DNA of 64,000 nucleotides. It comes from Nepenthes gracilis (taxonomy: Eukaryota; Streptophyta; Magnoliopsida; Caryophyllales; Nepenthaceae). Below, piece after piece: positions 48,601 to 62,142 of this stretch; position 1 is the first letter of the stretch; every line of letters starts with the position of its first letter. The DNA lies in NCBI GenBank assembly GCA_033239525.1, contig BSYO01000036.1, positions 6,346,126-6,410,125 on the forward strand. The letters run 5' to 3'. Below the pieces are notes generated by a model, which did no database searches, had not been told where the DNA came from, and saw only the letters and a list, made by a program, of their open reading frames with translations. A program made the translations under genes and the position numbers.

Positions 48601-49432
48601 CAAAAAACTAACCCTTGCTAGGCTATGACGGAGCCCTGTTCCTTCTATCGCTAGATTAATTAACTCTAGAATCATTGTTTTATTTTGGTTTAAATATGAG
48701 GACCGGGGGTTTATTTAATTGAATTCAAAATATATTGTTAATGTAGTAGCTCTAGAATAGTGCTAGACCGATGCTTGAACCCTAGGTCAGTTCAAATAAC
48801 TTGATAATTTACAAATTTTGTTTGGAGATGATAAAATGAGATGTATTTTTATAGCCTTAAAAATAAAAATAATAACAGGTTAATTCAATAATAATTGGAT
48901 AGAAGCTTATGGGTTTGTTTGGATTTGACATTTTGTTTTAGATTTGGTGTCTGGGTTACATTAAGTTTGGACAATATGGCTTAATAGACCATAATGGGCC
49001 TAATTAGAAAATAAGAGTTGGATGCTTAGTTTATTCATGAATTTTCTTATCTTTTTAATGATCATTTCTTTACGTTATATTAGATCGTGTGTGTAACTTT
49101 TTTTTCTACTATATATAGTTGATGTATAGAAAATTATATAAAAATATTACGATCTTAAAAAATTTAAAACCTATAAAATTTTAGCATAGTTTATAATTAC
49201 TTGATATTAATTTTTTTATCCTGATGGATTGAGATCTATATTTATGGAGAGGTATTTACAATCTTATGAATAATGCGCGATTAGATAATGAGTAATATCA
49301 CACTGAAAGATATTGAGTTTAACATATGGATTGAGATAAAATATTTCATTCCCTATTTGAGCATGGCTCCCCAAATTGACTATAGGAATTCATACGTAAT
49401 ATATTTTGAGCTTGTCCAGATGGGTAGCAGGA
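48601..49432. other. AT-rich filler, no gene seen
   Basis: No domain or repeat recognised. The sequence appears to continue at 51665 past solo LTR D. Confidence 0.4.
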
Positions 49433-49437
49433 ACATT

Positions 49438-49628
49438 TGTAATATTTTAAAATTTTTATCCAATTTAATTAGGATTATTTATTATTTTAGATAATTTAAA
49501 TATGATAAAAAATTAATTAAATATTATAAAATTTTGAGAGATATTTAGGTCAATTGGACCGGCGTCCGTAGTGCATCTATATTATCGTCTGAGTATTAAA
49601 TTAGATTTTGGAATATAAGAAATGAAAA

Positions 49629-49682
<54 letters not shown>

Positions 49683-51659
49683 AGAAAAAGAATAGGGGGA
49701 GAGGATTGCATGAAGGAAGCAGGAGGGTTTTGGAAAGAGAGAGAGAAGGCCGATAGGTAGAGAGAGAAAGAGAAAAATTTGAGGTCCAGGGTTCAATTTC
49801 GAGCTCGAGCCAGTTAAGAAAATGATAGATTGGGTCGAGGCAAGGGCATTCATACCTTTTTTATTTTCTCTTTTTGATTTTTATTCATATCTCTCGAGTA
49901 TTTTTGTTCCGATACTCACCCAAAACTTATATTTTGCGGAACCCATGATCCTTGCATGAAGTATTTGTCATATGATGTCCGATTTTCCCATATTATGTGC
50001 AGTCCAGTTTTGGTCAAACCCTAGACCCGCACCCAACTCATGTTGCCCATTTATTTTGAGTTCCATGCACAATTTATATGTTAATTTATCGATTGGTTAT
50101 CCGATTTGATAATTTTATATGAAATTTCGTTTGCCAGAATCCTAACCCACGCCTGAACAGATTTTACCATTTATTTTGGGTATTGTGCATGATTTGGCTC
50201 TAGATAATTAACACTAATAATTTGAGCATGAAATTCCATCGATTTGATTACCGAATTCCAGCATTTTGTGCGATTTATGCATACCGAAATCCTAACCTAC
50301 GCCCCACACCTTCCAATAGATTTCCCACAAAACTTCTGCATTAAATGGACTTAGAAAATTAAACCCCGACTTATGAATGTGATTGATTTGCATTTAATTT
50401 CATAATTTATGAATTATGCATGAAATTATGAATACGTGAGGATTTGAACTCACAAAGAATATTAAAAAATGTATTTGAACAAGTTTAATGGAAAAAGAAT
50501 GGATATTCTATGATTAAGTGATAAATTGATTGAACCGTTTTTCGGAATGATGAACTGATTAAACTGATGAACTATTCTCCGGTAAAGTGGGAACAAAAAA
50601 TTTTATACTTAAGAGTAGAATTTTCTAAAGAATAAGAAACTAAAAAATTGGACCAATGATCGTTTAACAGATAATATAATTTGGTAGGTCATAAATATTA
50701 CAGTAAAAACTCAAAGATTATTCTCGTCATATATTATAACGGGTGATATCTTTTGGCATGCCTTATTATACTGCAGTGGAAGGCCATTGTCTGTTATGGG
50801 GTTGTTTGCGGTTGATCAGCTCCATCTATAGGGTATATATGTAGGCGGTTCGCACCTGGGTCTTGAATAGGAAAATATTGACTTTTGATTGTATAAAGAT
50901 TGAACACAATCCGGGTTATAACTGATCGCTCCTTTATCCAGTAAGATATACTGACTCCAATCCCTTAACGAAATAAGTTTTTAACACGAATTAATGATTA
51001 ATAAAGAAAAAAATTGAAGAAATTTGAAAATACATTCACGGAAGCAAATTCTTTTTATGTCCATGATGCATGATCACTCTTATGTATTTATTTCCTTCTT
51101 ATACACACTATTATGTTTTAAAAATAAAATCTTGCATGTTCTTTGTTATATTGTGCCTTGTTGAGTTTAGGCTCATCCCTTACTGTTTTGCTATCTCAGA
51201 TGATTAGCACAAATTTCTACCCGATGAGAAGTGGAGGATCAACACCTAGTTTAAGGCTGGAGATGATATATTTTATGCTTTAGGGGATTTATATTTTATA
51301 TTTTTGGCTAAGGTGATGATTCTTTTGGGAATAGAGAGATTGTATATCTTTATATTTTATTCTTTTGATAATATTTAGGCAGTGGTGATATGTTTTGTTG
51401 GAATGTGAAATTTTAGATTTTTAGTTTGCTTCCGCAGGTTTGTAAAGGGTACTCTGAGGTTTAGAGGCATCTCTCCGTTCCAACTTAACGCCCAAAGTCT
51501 TAATGTTGGTGCCCCATATGTCTTGTGGCATTTTGAGGATCATGTGTTTGTGATTATGAGGATTTATGTATGTTGTACAGGATGATTATAAGTTTTGTAT
51601 TAGGTCAACATTTGTATTACACTTAACCGGATTTTCAGTTGGTAATACGGTACGTCTCA
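49438..51659 (+). mobile_element. Solo LTR D, gypsy type, with perfect TSD
   Basis: 2222 bp, starts TGTAATATTTTAAAA and ends GGTACGTCTCA. ACATT flanks it on both sides (49433-49437 and 51660-51664). It shares wording and order with solo LTR C read in reverse: AAAAATTAATT, then a GCATC..ATTATC step, then AGATTTTGGAATA before a simple repeat. It contains (AAT)n at 49629-49680 and a GA-rich leader. Confidence 0.87.
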
Positions 51660-51840
51660 ACATTATTTGGCGGAGCTGAGTTCGATAGCAATATACCACA
51701 AGTGGCAATGTATTATAAGATAATAGAGTTAGTTACTTATCAGATTTGTCAATATTAGCACATTATGGATGTTACCTAATTGTTGGTGATAGGTGCGTAG
51801 CTAATAGTTCATAATGATAGAATAAATCCAGTAAAATTGT

Positions 51841-54039
51841 TGTAATATCTCATTTAGTTATTATAAGGTGCAAGTTTTAAAATCATAAATTTGATTATGA
51901 TTTTTTAAGTTGAGAAGAGGATGTTTTGAGGTTAGATGAAAGATTGAGTCAAAGTCAACTATGGATCAGGTCAAATTGGATTGAATGACATTTTACTGGT
52001 ACTTAACCTGCACACCTGTGTGTTTTGGACAGAGAGGTCATGCCAGAAGGATACCTGATTGCAACTCGGGCACATTTTGGTAGATTGTCGGTGCCTAATG
52101 CGCACCCAAGAAATACTCATGCGTATTTTCAGTATATTGTCAATGCCTGATACACGCCTGAAATAACGCTCGTGTGTTATAGTATTTTAATGTGTTACTC
52201 GATGCACACCTGACTAGCGCACGTACATTAGTCTTTTATAAAAGTTATGTTTGACTCATTTTTAATTATTTTTGTTAAATTTTCAGAGAAGGTGGAGAAG
52301 GAGAGCGAAATAGTTAGAGAAATATATTTGAAGTGAATCCAAAAAAGATTTTGGTAAATTTAAAGATAAGGCAAATACATTCCGAGTTTCTTTCTTTTAT
52401 TGCTATTTTTTAATTTTTATGAGTATTTATTATCTCAAATATTCATGCATGCTATATTATCGTGCCTAAGATAATTATTCATGACATGCATGTACTATCT
52501 TTCTTATTTTTTCTATAATATTGCGTGGAATCGTCTTTTAATCTATACACATTGTATTATTTTGCTGATTTTCTGTACCATAACTTATATATGTGTTAAA
52601 CTCATGTTTAAATGGTTCTTGTATAATTTAAATTCGTATATAATATTTCTACATGTTTAAAATCACTAAGTATATATTTCGTATATTCTAAGATTTTATT
52701 AATTTGTCTCTGCATACTTGACATTTAAAAGGAGATGCTAATATTGCAAAATGAACTGATTTTTTTTTGAAATTCTAGTATAAACAATTCATATGTTTAA
52801 AAATTTTAAAATGTAACTCTTATATATTTTAAAATAAGCATGTTTAAATTTTTATAGAAAGTTAAGTATTTTATGGCAAGTATTTAAAAGAATTATGATA
52901 GAAACTCTAAAATTTTTAAAAAATTAGAAATATTTTCTTCAATATGAGAAAATATAAAAGGCTATTTATATTTATATAGAGTTTTGCCATCGTTATGCAC
53001 ATACCAATGTAGGAAATTAGCGCTAATATATTATAATATGTCTTAATATATTATAATTGTAATTGAGATTCAAACCTATCATTTGTAGGGTGAAAGTAAC
53101 ATTCGACCTTATTTATAGGGTTATATATATAACGATCCATCTATAGATCTTAAATAATTGTGTAAAGCCTTTGGTTATATGAAAATATATATAACCTTGG
53201 TTTTAATTATTCATTGTTTTATTGCTAAGGACATATTGGCCATTGGTCCATAAGAAACTACATAATTTGAGTATGTTTTTTATAGTGCATTGTTTAGATT
53301 AATAACTTAAAGAAAACTTTAAAATTTATGCATAAATGTTATGAAAAATTGTGGTCATGCATATGAAATTGTTGTCATTGTCTTTTTAGCATGTTTTATT
53401 GTATATCATATGTTTAATTATAAAAAAAGGTTTGTATATTATTAAGTAATTGACGCACTTTCACTTTTATTTCTTTGCTAACCATTTTTAGATTAGCGGC
53501 TTACATAACACTTGTAAGTAAGGATCATTGATGACAAAGCTATTTGGGGGAAGTAGAGTTAGAAGTTGGAATGGTTTTAGTGTTGTAATTGGCCTTGAAA
53601 CAGTGGTTGTAGAACGACTAATTTTATTTTGATTGATGCTTTTGTATTATATGAAGTTATAATATTCTCGTTAGAGATGTAGTTGGACTCCAATTATTAC
53701 CTCAATAATTTAGTTGAGTTATGATTTTGAGTATTTTAATATCGATGAGATATTTATCCTTATAAATGTTTTGGGATTAGAATATTGATGAAAATTACAA
53801 TCACTTGATGGCGTGATATTATGGATTTTGTGATTTAACTGATTATTCTATTTTGGGTCGATTGTTGATATCAACTTACAGTTTAGATTCAAGGTTGATT
53901 TAAAATTTTTAGAATATTTGTTAGCTTTATTTTCTGTAGTTTTTTATGGACTGAAAATAAATCAAGTAAATAACTGGATTAATTGAATTAAGATGGATTA
54001 ATTTTTGTTAATTATTTTGGGATCGGTAAGGACGTAACA
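51841..54039 (+). mobile_element. LTR B, same family as LTR A
   Basis: 2199 bp, starts TGTAATATCTC and ends GGACGTAACA, collinear with 42627-44700 throughout. Flanks ATTGT and GTTAT differ by two transitions, so a decayed target duplication is possible. No coding region adjoins it, so I read it as a solo LTR. Confidence 0.7.
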
Positions 54040-54689
54040 GTTATGGCCTCTGTTGAGATATGTTCGATAAAATTTATATCATTATTGATATTCAAATTTT
54101 ATAGAATCCCTATTGCATTCATGATGTTTGATTTCAATGTAAACTTTTGGTAGTTTTTTTTTTTTTTTTTAACTCTTGAGTTGTGGTTATGACGTGATAT
54201 TAAATATTGAATAATTGATAGTTGACTGCATGTTATTATTATTTCTGCATATTTAATATTATTATTCTAGATATTTATTTTTTTCAAGTATTATTTATTA
54301 TATCACTCGCTGAATATTTAACAAAATCTTACATTTTCTTATATCTAGAGAATAACAAATTAATAGCATTCTAGTAGAGATATTACGGTTGCAATGGAAA
54401 CTTCATAAAGAGATGATTATAAAGTTTAACAATTTTTATGTTGAAAGATGTCGAGAATTCCATTCTATTTTATCAAATGTTAAATATTTTATCGGGCTGC
54501 ATTTTCTTGAATTCAATAATTATGAACATTATGTTATCTTTGATTTCAAGGAGTTGATTTTATGATAGATATTATATTTATGATAGATTTATAATAAATA
54601 TTTACGATTTGACCTTTTTTGCATTGTCAGTTTATGTCAAGTCAGATGATTTGTGTCTGAATCACTATATCGGCAAATCAATTTATCAG
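54040..54689. other. AT-rich filler between LTR B and copia relic 2
   Basis: No domain recognised. It lies inside the block that separates pieces 3 and 4 of the copia relic. Confidence 0.35.
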
Positions 54690-54960
54690 TATGATAATTT
54701 TTCTCAATCGGAAGGGAAGAGAAGTTGCAAATGTCCTAAGAGAATTACATCCACAAAGAACTTTAGTTCTTCAATTTGGAGAACTCTAGGTTAGTTGGAG
54801 CTCCATTAGGCAATCATTTCAAGTTGTGTGTCCGGCATAGGAGAAAACTAAAATGAATAAGGCTCCTTGTGCTGTTAGATAAACCTCTCCATCGTTGTTT
54901 CATGTTGTTACATTCTGATAATTAATATGGGATAAACCTAACCGTTTACCATGATTATAC
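54690..54960 (+). pseudogene. Copia relic 2, piece 4 (end of RT)
   Basis: Matches 17260-17400 of the intronic copia element: a ...CKCPKRI stretch, then APLGNHFKL(C)VRHRRKLK, equal in place to [18 protein letters not shown]. It is the expected continuation of piece 3, 9 kb upstream. Confidence 0.75.
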
Positions 54961-57000
54961 ATTGTATCATGTAATATTTCCTGAATTTTGGAGTATATAG
55001 TGCCATTAAAATCACAGTTTCAATATACCTTTACTTAAGAGTCGAAATTTAGAGATGATTTATTAAATAAATCATTTACATCATTGACTGATACGAGCAG
55101 CTAAGCGGATGAGCTTCATTCACTTTAGTCAATCAAACATCCTAACTTATGTTTGTCCATTTTTATAATTCAAACTTATGACAAATTAGGCAACAAGATA
55201 AAGCAGTCTTTTGATTTTTAATCCCTTCATTTGAAATGCATTCTGGTAAGACGACTTTTGATCAGACATATTTTGACATGATAGCCTTTGACATGAGGGA
55301 CCCTACAGACAGTCTTTCTAATTGCTTATTAGCCTATTCTGATGACACAGATTCTAATATCTAGCTAGGGTTGGATTATTCTTTTTTTTTTTTTTTTAAA
55401 TATTGGATCTATCAAATTGTATGATTTTGAGCCATTAATCTGTGGCGTCATCAATGGAAGCAATTGCCATGCTTGTTTAACGCATATTTGACTACCTACT
55501 TACCACTTCCTGCTTTTTCGACTCAAATCCAACTCGAAAGCCTGAAGAACTATTCCAGTATCTGTAATTGCTAGGACATAGCCAGAACTGTATAAACTGC
55601 CCTCTAAACATGGGGGCTAGAACTCGATTGTTGAATGCTCAGACCAAGTAGCAGAAAGGTGTAAGATTGGATGTTTTCTTTTGTAATTTCAAAACATCTC
55701 TGAAAATATAAACTTACTGTATATTTAGTTGTTAAAATAAAATAAGATATAAATAAGATAATTATTTTTAAGAAATATAATAAGGTGATATTAGAGTTGA
55801 GAATTAAATTTTTTATTGGAATATAGGAGAAGTGAATTTTGAAATAATTTTTTACTATTAGGTAAGTGTGAATAATAAAAGAAATAAATAATAAATTAAT
55901 GTGGAACGATCTTTTAACCCTCTCACATAAAAGTATATTCTAGCACAGTCACCACCCTGATGCTGTCTTTCCCACCACCCTGCCGTCACCTGCCGTCCTC
56001 CCACCACCACTAGCATCCCGCTGCCAATATCACACATGGTCATCCTGTCCTTGCTACCACCTACACCATCCAAGACTGCCAACCTCCACCACTTCGCCTC
56101 CAACCGGCCACCATCTGACACTTCAATCCCCTCCCCACAATCAGTACACTTATACCATTTTTCTGCCACCATTGTTACGTTGCCTGCCACAACCAACACC
56201 CCTGCCGCCACCGCTACCAACACATGATCTAAAATTTATAGAGGTACCAGGGTTGTTTGGTTTGAAGTTTTTATTCATCGAGAATAATAAAAAAAATAAA
56301 TTCTTAGGACATGTACCTTCTGGTATTCTTTGTATGCAAAGAACTCATATTCTTATCAAATAATAACTTCAATGTATATACTTATCAAACATTGATCTTA
56401 TTATTTCATCTGAGAATAAGTCCCAAAGGAATTCAAAATTCCACTTAATGAAACATATTTTAGTAGACCAGAATTCTAGGTCTAATTCAGTGGAGAAAAC
56501 CGAGCAAGAACAATGATATAACTTAAAAGCTTTAACTATTAGTTGAAGACCTGAAGGCAAATATCCTTTTACTTTAAAGACTTTTCTATCTACTTAAAAA
56601 AGAGTACAAATGTTAGATGTACTTGGCTTCAAAACATAGATTAAGCACAGGCACACTTTATATGTTGTGCTGAGAAATAATGTTAAAAATAGAGGTTTTG
56701 TAGACTGAATTTATATTACTATTTTGATTAATAAGATTATAAACAGTATGTCAAGAAATTATTAGACTCAATAGCTTGAGGCTTTAGGTGAATGTCCAAT
56801 ATTGTAGATTTTATACTCTCAGCATGCTGATATTACGAAAGTGATTCTTAAAAGGCAGCATATATATAAAAGTAATATACAGGAAGTTAGTCATACTAAG
56901 GGAGCAAATACCCGAAGAAGCTCTTGTACGGGGAATTTTGACACCATAACACATTTCTCTCTCGAGTGAAATCATGAGGAATAATGACATATATAATCAA
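54961..57000. other. Intergenic, CCACC-rich island, no gene supported
   Basis: AT-rich except for a C-rich, G-poor stretch at 55935-56225 made of CCACC / GCCACC phrases. Open frames occur there on both strands (for example 56223-55858 minus), and none shows a domain. It resembles the GC-rich parts of LTRs or MITEs in this window. Confidence 0.4.
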
Positions 57001-57700
57001 GCTATACAAATTATACAAGTTAGTTTACATAATAAAACAAAAAATTCTTTTCAATTAGGATAAAAATTATAGAGTTTTATGTCTAAAATTATATCCACCA
57101 CGTTAGAGATCTTATTATAAATAACATTTATAAGCTAACTCATTTATAGCACACTTTAAGTATAAGATTTGATTATTATGAACCCTCAAACATATTTGTT
57201 ATACAACAAAATACTAATATACAAATTGAAGATATAAATAATAAGAGAATAATTGATGAAAAAATAATCTGCAATGAGTTCTATAAAAGGGCTAGAGCAA
57301 CATACATGATGTCAATAAAGAATGTAACACAATTGAATTTCAAATGCATGGTTGAAGCTTCACCTTCTTGTGCTCTCTCCTTTATCTCTCTATCCAATGC
57401 TTCTTATACTTTAAAATTGCTCGGATACTTGACCTAAAATCTGAACACATGTTAAAAGATATGTGTTGCTCAAGTATCTATCACACCACCGTTATGCTCA
57501 ATGAATTTGAAGATTTCAATCTCACGACTATCTCACATAATTTTTATAGAAGACTTTTGCATGAACAAAATCTCATGCAGAAATCCTATAAAATATACTG
57601 CCTAATTTTTGTTTTATAAAAGATTCCCACGGAGATGCTGATTTCTCTATGGGAAATTTTGTGCCCTAGGTATGTAAGGTAGTAACCCTCAAATCCTAAG
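57001..57700 (+). mobile_element. Possible LTR or promoter-like fragment
   Basis: CTATAAAAGGGC at about 57281-57292 is followed by a leader with CTTGTGCTCTCTCC, the layout of a plant LTR promoter. No termini or partner were found. The frame 57368-57619 has no known domain. Confidence 0.25.
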
Positions 57701-60700
57701 GTAAGATCTCAGTCAGCCTGCTGGGTTAAATTTGTCCTTATTGTTAATATTCAAATTTGCTAGAGAATGTCCATCATATGGGTTTGTGTGACTGTATTAT
57801 TACAAGATAAAAAAAAAACTCATTAAATTAAGTCAAAAATGAATTTTATACAATTTTAGTTATTATTTATTATAGAGAGATAATTTAATGAGATACATTA
57901 AAGAGTCTCGTACCATAGAGTGTCGAGAAAGTCTTAATATCCAATAAATATGCTCGTACATTTATCGTTATCAACCATGAATTTTGTTTAGGGATGTGTA
58001 TTCGATTAATCATAAAAAAACTTTTATTTATTCATATTTTCTGATGCATTGGTCTTGCTACGTGGCTTGAATCCTCTGTGCAATTGCTGCAGAACAGACC
58101 ATGCAAATTTAATAATCAATAAACATAGAACAGTACTGTTAAAATTAGTGGATGGTTTCTGTAGAGGAGACAGTCCTCATTATCAGTACACCCTTTATTT
58201 AATTGCATTTAGTACGTCGTCTCCATTAACCTTAGTCTAATTATTTAAAGACATACAATTATCATGCATTTTGGTTAACTAAATGGAGTGAACATTTGAA
58301 AAATAATTACATATTTTGAATTGATGAATGATATTTCAAATGGCATTACACAGACTAGGCATGGTATAATTGCTCCTAATATCGGGTTGGCATGTAAAGG
58401 ACACAACACAAGAAATTTTGGAATTATAATCAAAGAGAAATGTTTTAAATATACTAAATAGCTATCATTAATTAATATCTTGTTAAGTGATATGATGTCT
58501 TATCTATTTATTTATTTTTATTTATATTTAATATATTAATATTATTATAATACTTGATAAGTCCCATTAGGCAACCAAAAATTGTCTTGCATTATTAGAC
58601 CGCGCTCCTTTACTTTGCAAGCATTTACTTTATAAATAATGTAGGTTGTATGCTGTTATTTTGGCCAAGGAAAGCATCTTATTATTCATTATTTAAACAA
58701 AGCTTTGCTGACAACATGTATGAATGTCCATACGGGTTTCATTAGCAATACAATTGTCAGACACATGTGAGTTATGTCGATATGGGAGATAATTCTAAGA
58801 ATATGTGTGAACTGTAGTGACAAATTGTATCATACAATTGAAAATTTAAAAAGTTTATTTACCCATTATCTATGAGTTTAGCCGAATCTAGATAGAGTCT
58901 AAAATATAAGTCAATATAAGCATCCGCATTAATATGTGCCTGTGAAACTTGGGAAGGCTAAAAATTTTGAGGTTTTTAGGTTTAGTAAAATTTGAAAGTT
59001 TTAGGGATTGAGAGTTAGTCAAAGATAATTGTTTGGTACAGTTAAAATTTTTTTGTGTCTAATAAGAGTGTTGGACATTGACCCTTTATTGGATGCCACA
59101 AGAACTATACGTGTTCAAACAGATAATACAATATTAATTTTCTCCTTGATAATCTTATTTATTGTTTTCGTCTAACAAATATCATCTAAAAAGTCGCACA
59201 AATTTAACGTGATTCGAAAGTAGAAAATGTGTGAGCTACAATGGCTTTGGACATGAGACTCCTCACACTAAAGGAGATAGCTCGATACACACAACCTACA
59301 TTTCAGGGAAGCCATATGTGGCCTAAGTTTTGAGTTGGCCAACAAGTAAGAGTTAGCTCATTTAGCTATTAGTGTGACTTGGAGCATTACAGTTGAGTCT
59401 TTGGTCATGAATTTTATTTTTATTATTGTGTGTTAGATATTATCTATTACTTGACCTAAAGATGAGGTTATTTATCTAGAGTTTGCTCCAAACATATGAA
59501 TGACTAGCCAAATTTTTTGCTACTTAGAGAATAAGTTTGAGTTGGATTAAATTTGAAGAATCTTTGTGCCAATTTTAATTAAAATTTCTATGAAAGGAAG
59601 TTCCAACCAAGTCAAAACTTGACTATGTGGCTTACCATATTTGGCAATGGCAACTTAAAAATTATTTTAAGTATATTTTATACGGTTTTATAGCAAATTA
59701 TATAACAGGTTATTAAACTTATAATTATAAATCATATTATTATATAGTTGTACGAATATTCTCTTTTTTTATATTTCATTTCAAAAGTGAAAATAAATGA
59801 TAATATTATTGCAAAGATTACTCGTTTTTACTCATTTTACTTTGAACAATATAATCAAACAAACGCTTTTTCATCCAACATTAACATCCGATCTCAACAC
59901 TTTGAAACCTCACCTAAAAAAACAATCGCCACCACAGTCACTGTCACCGCCACCTCTGCCACCACAAAACTCCTTGGCCACCACTTCCTTCCTATCATCA
60001 TCCCCCACACATGCCCCAATAATTGAATGTCACTATCCAAAATCTACTTTAGAATAGTAACTGAGTACTTGTTGATAAATGACAATTTGGAAATTCTCCT
60101 TTTAAACAGAGAGCCAGGGGTCTTCTCCGCATCCTCAATTTTTCTTTTTCTCTTTTTTTTTTTCTATCTCCCACGCAGCCACAATATTGAGAAATTTTAT
60201 CTTATCAACTTAGACAGTTAATAATATATTCAATTTATTTTATAATTTTTACTGTTTAAATTTTTGAGATAAAATTTTTAACATCGAGAGCATGGTTGTA
60301 CACGAACGACTTTGTTTAGTGACTCAGCCTGCCCAACACAAAACAAGGGAACAGCAGTGAAAAGAGTGGAAACAGGTGGTCCTGCTGATTATTAGGCGCT
60401 GAAATTGTATACCCTATCAAGCAAGGAACTGCAATATAAAACCAAAACCATATGATAAATCCAGTTGCCCCACATTTTTAGGACTTTTACCTAAAGTTTC
60501 CTTTTTTAATTATTTTATAATAAGTAACATTTTTACTACATAAAAGTATATAGGGTCCTTTTTTTATTCTAGTCTTACTATAAGGTTGCATATCAATCAT
60601 TCTTTAATAATCAGTATAATATATCATCTTATCTATTAATTTATTTTTGTTGAGCCTACTACTATCAATGAATAAATAAAGTATCACACTTTTTTTCTCT

Positions 60701-62142
60701 TTTTAATCTTTTCTCTTCTCCTCTGGTCATGGTAGTCTGTTTTGTATCTTTACTTATGACAACTAGAGAGTTCTTGGACTATGTTTTTAAAGTTCTACAT
60801 TAATGCGATAGTACTTATTAGCTTTTTGTACTCTTTTTTTTACCAAATTTCAAGGCACTAGCACAAAAATATATTTTGAGAATTTTAAATAGTTCAAAAG
60901 TAATGTTGATTTAAAAATTTTGAAGGAGAGTTATGACGAATTTTTGAAGTAAGAAAAATATTTTGCATGTTTTCTGATTTCATATTCCTACTTCAGATTA
61001 CTCATAATTTTTAACATTTCTTACTTTTCAGCATTTATGGTGTTTCAAAACTTCTTATAAAACAATATTTCTTGAAAAGTATCCTTTATCTAGCCAATAA
61101 TAGTAACAATAAAGTTTTATATCTAACTAGATTGAGTTTTTAGATGAGCAGGATCATATTATAGTCACCCTATCACGGACTAAAAAAAAAGAAGCAATTT
61201 CAAGCACAACTTATCTATAATACAGTGCCCCAACATCCCATGAAGGGGAAAAAGTATTATCAAATTATTGTTGATTACGACAAAATTTTCACTTTTGCTT
61301 CCTTGTTAATTTTCTAATAGACTTTTAGCTCTCTATTAGCATGTTAGCTTTGGTTTTTTATGGCTTGAAAGACAGTTAATTTTGTTAAAAAGGCATCCAT
61401 TAGCTAGGACTGTAAAATTCTCCAAATATGTGGACTAAAGAGAGGGGAGAATTAGTTTTTCTGTTAGAAATATTAAAGTAGTGAACAACTTTTCCACATT
61501 AGAAGTTTAGAAAGAATTCTTAGTCGTGTTCTGAGTTTGGCATGGATTAATAGTATTTTCATACTTAAAAAGTTATTCAGTTGTCATACTAGCTCAAGCT
61601 TAATAAAGATCAATTTGAAATACTGATACTGTATTAGCTATCTATTATAGTGATACACTATCTTAATCTTATGAACTTATTAAACATGTATTGTGAAACT
61701 GGAAAGTGTCAGCATGCTAGATTATGTTTTCTCCTCATTATCAACTCCTTGCATGAATGTAAAGTCACTCCATATCACCAACCTATCGGAAGAAAATCAG
61801 AAAAATATCATTACACCAACAAACCCATAAATGCCATTCAAATACTTGTTTTATCATTCTCTGTAAAATCTTTTAGTTATTTTTTTTTATCTTTAGGAAA
61901 AAATAAAAATAAAAAATAAAAAGAAAAGAGAAGAGAAGGGATGCCCTCAACAGTATCCTAAAACTTTCATGTACATTTCTAACATAATCGAAAATAATTC
62001 TATGGAAAATCCAGAAAATTTACCCTCAAACATCATATTTATAACATTTAGCAAAGAATAACAGAGGGAGAAGTTAAAAAAAAAAAAAGGGGAAAGAAAG
62101 TAAAGCTTGAAGAGAGAAAAATCAAGGATTGGCTTATTCTGC
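57701..62142. other. Long AT-rich intergenic stretch, no gene seen
   Basis: I see no coding region or RNA gene. Two copies of a window-wide AT-rich motif (TCTTATCTATTWATTTATTTTT) lie at 58490-58545 and 60610-60670. A small CCACC-rich patch lies at 59930-60010. Confidence 0.5.

Noticed and set aside
42627..54039. LTR A and LTR B as the two ends of one intact gypsy element
   Set aside because: Copia relic 2 continues directly on both sides of A, and no gypsy gag or pol lies between A and B.
55858..56223. 121-residue minus-strand open frame
   Set aside because: Composition follows the CCACC-rich patch; an overlapping plus frame is also open, and no domain or promoter is seen.
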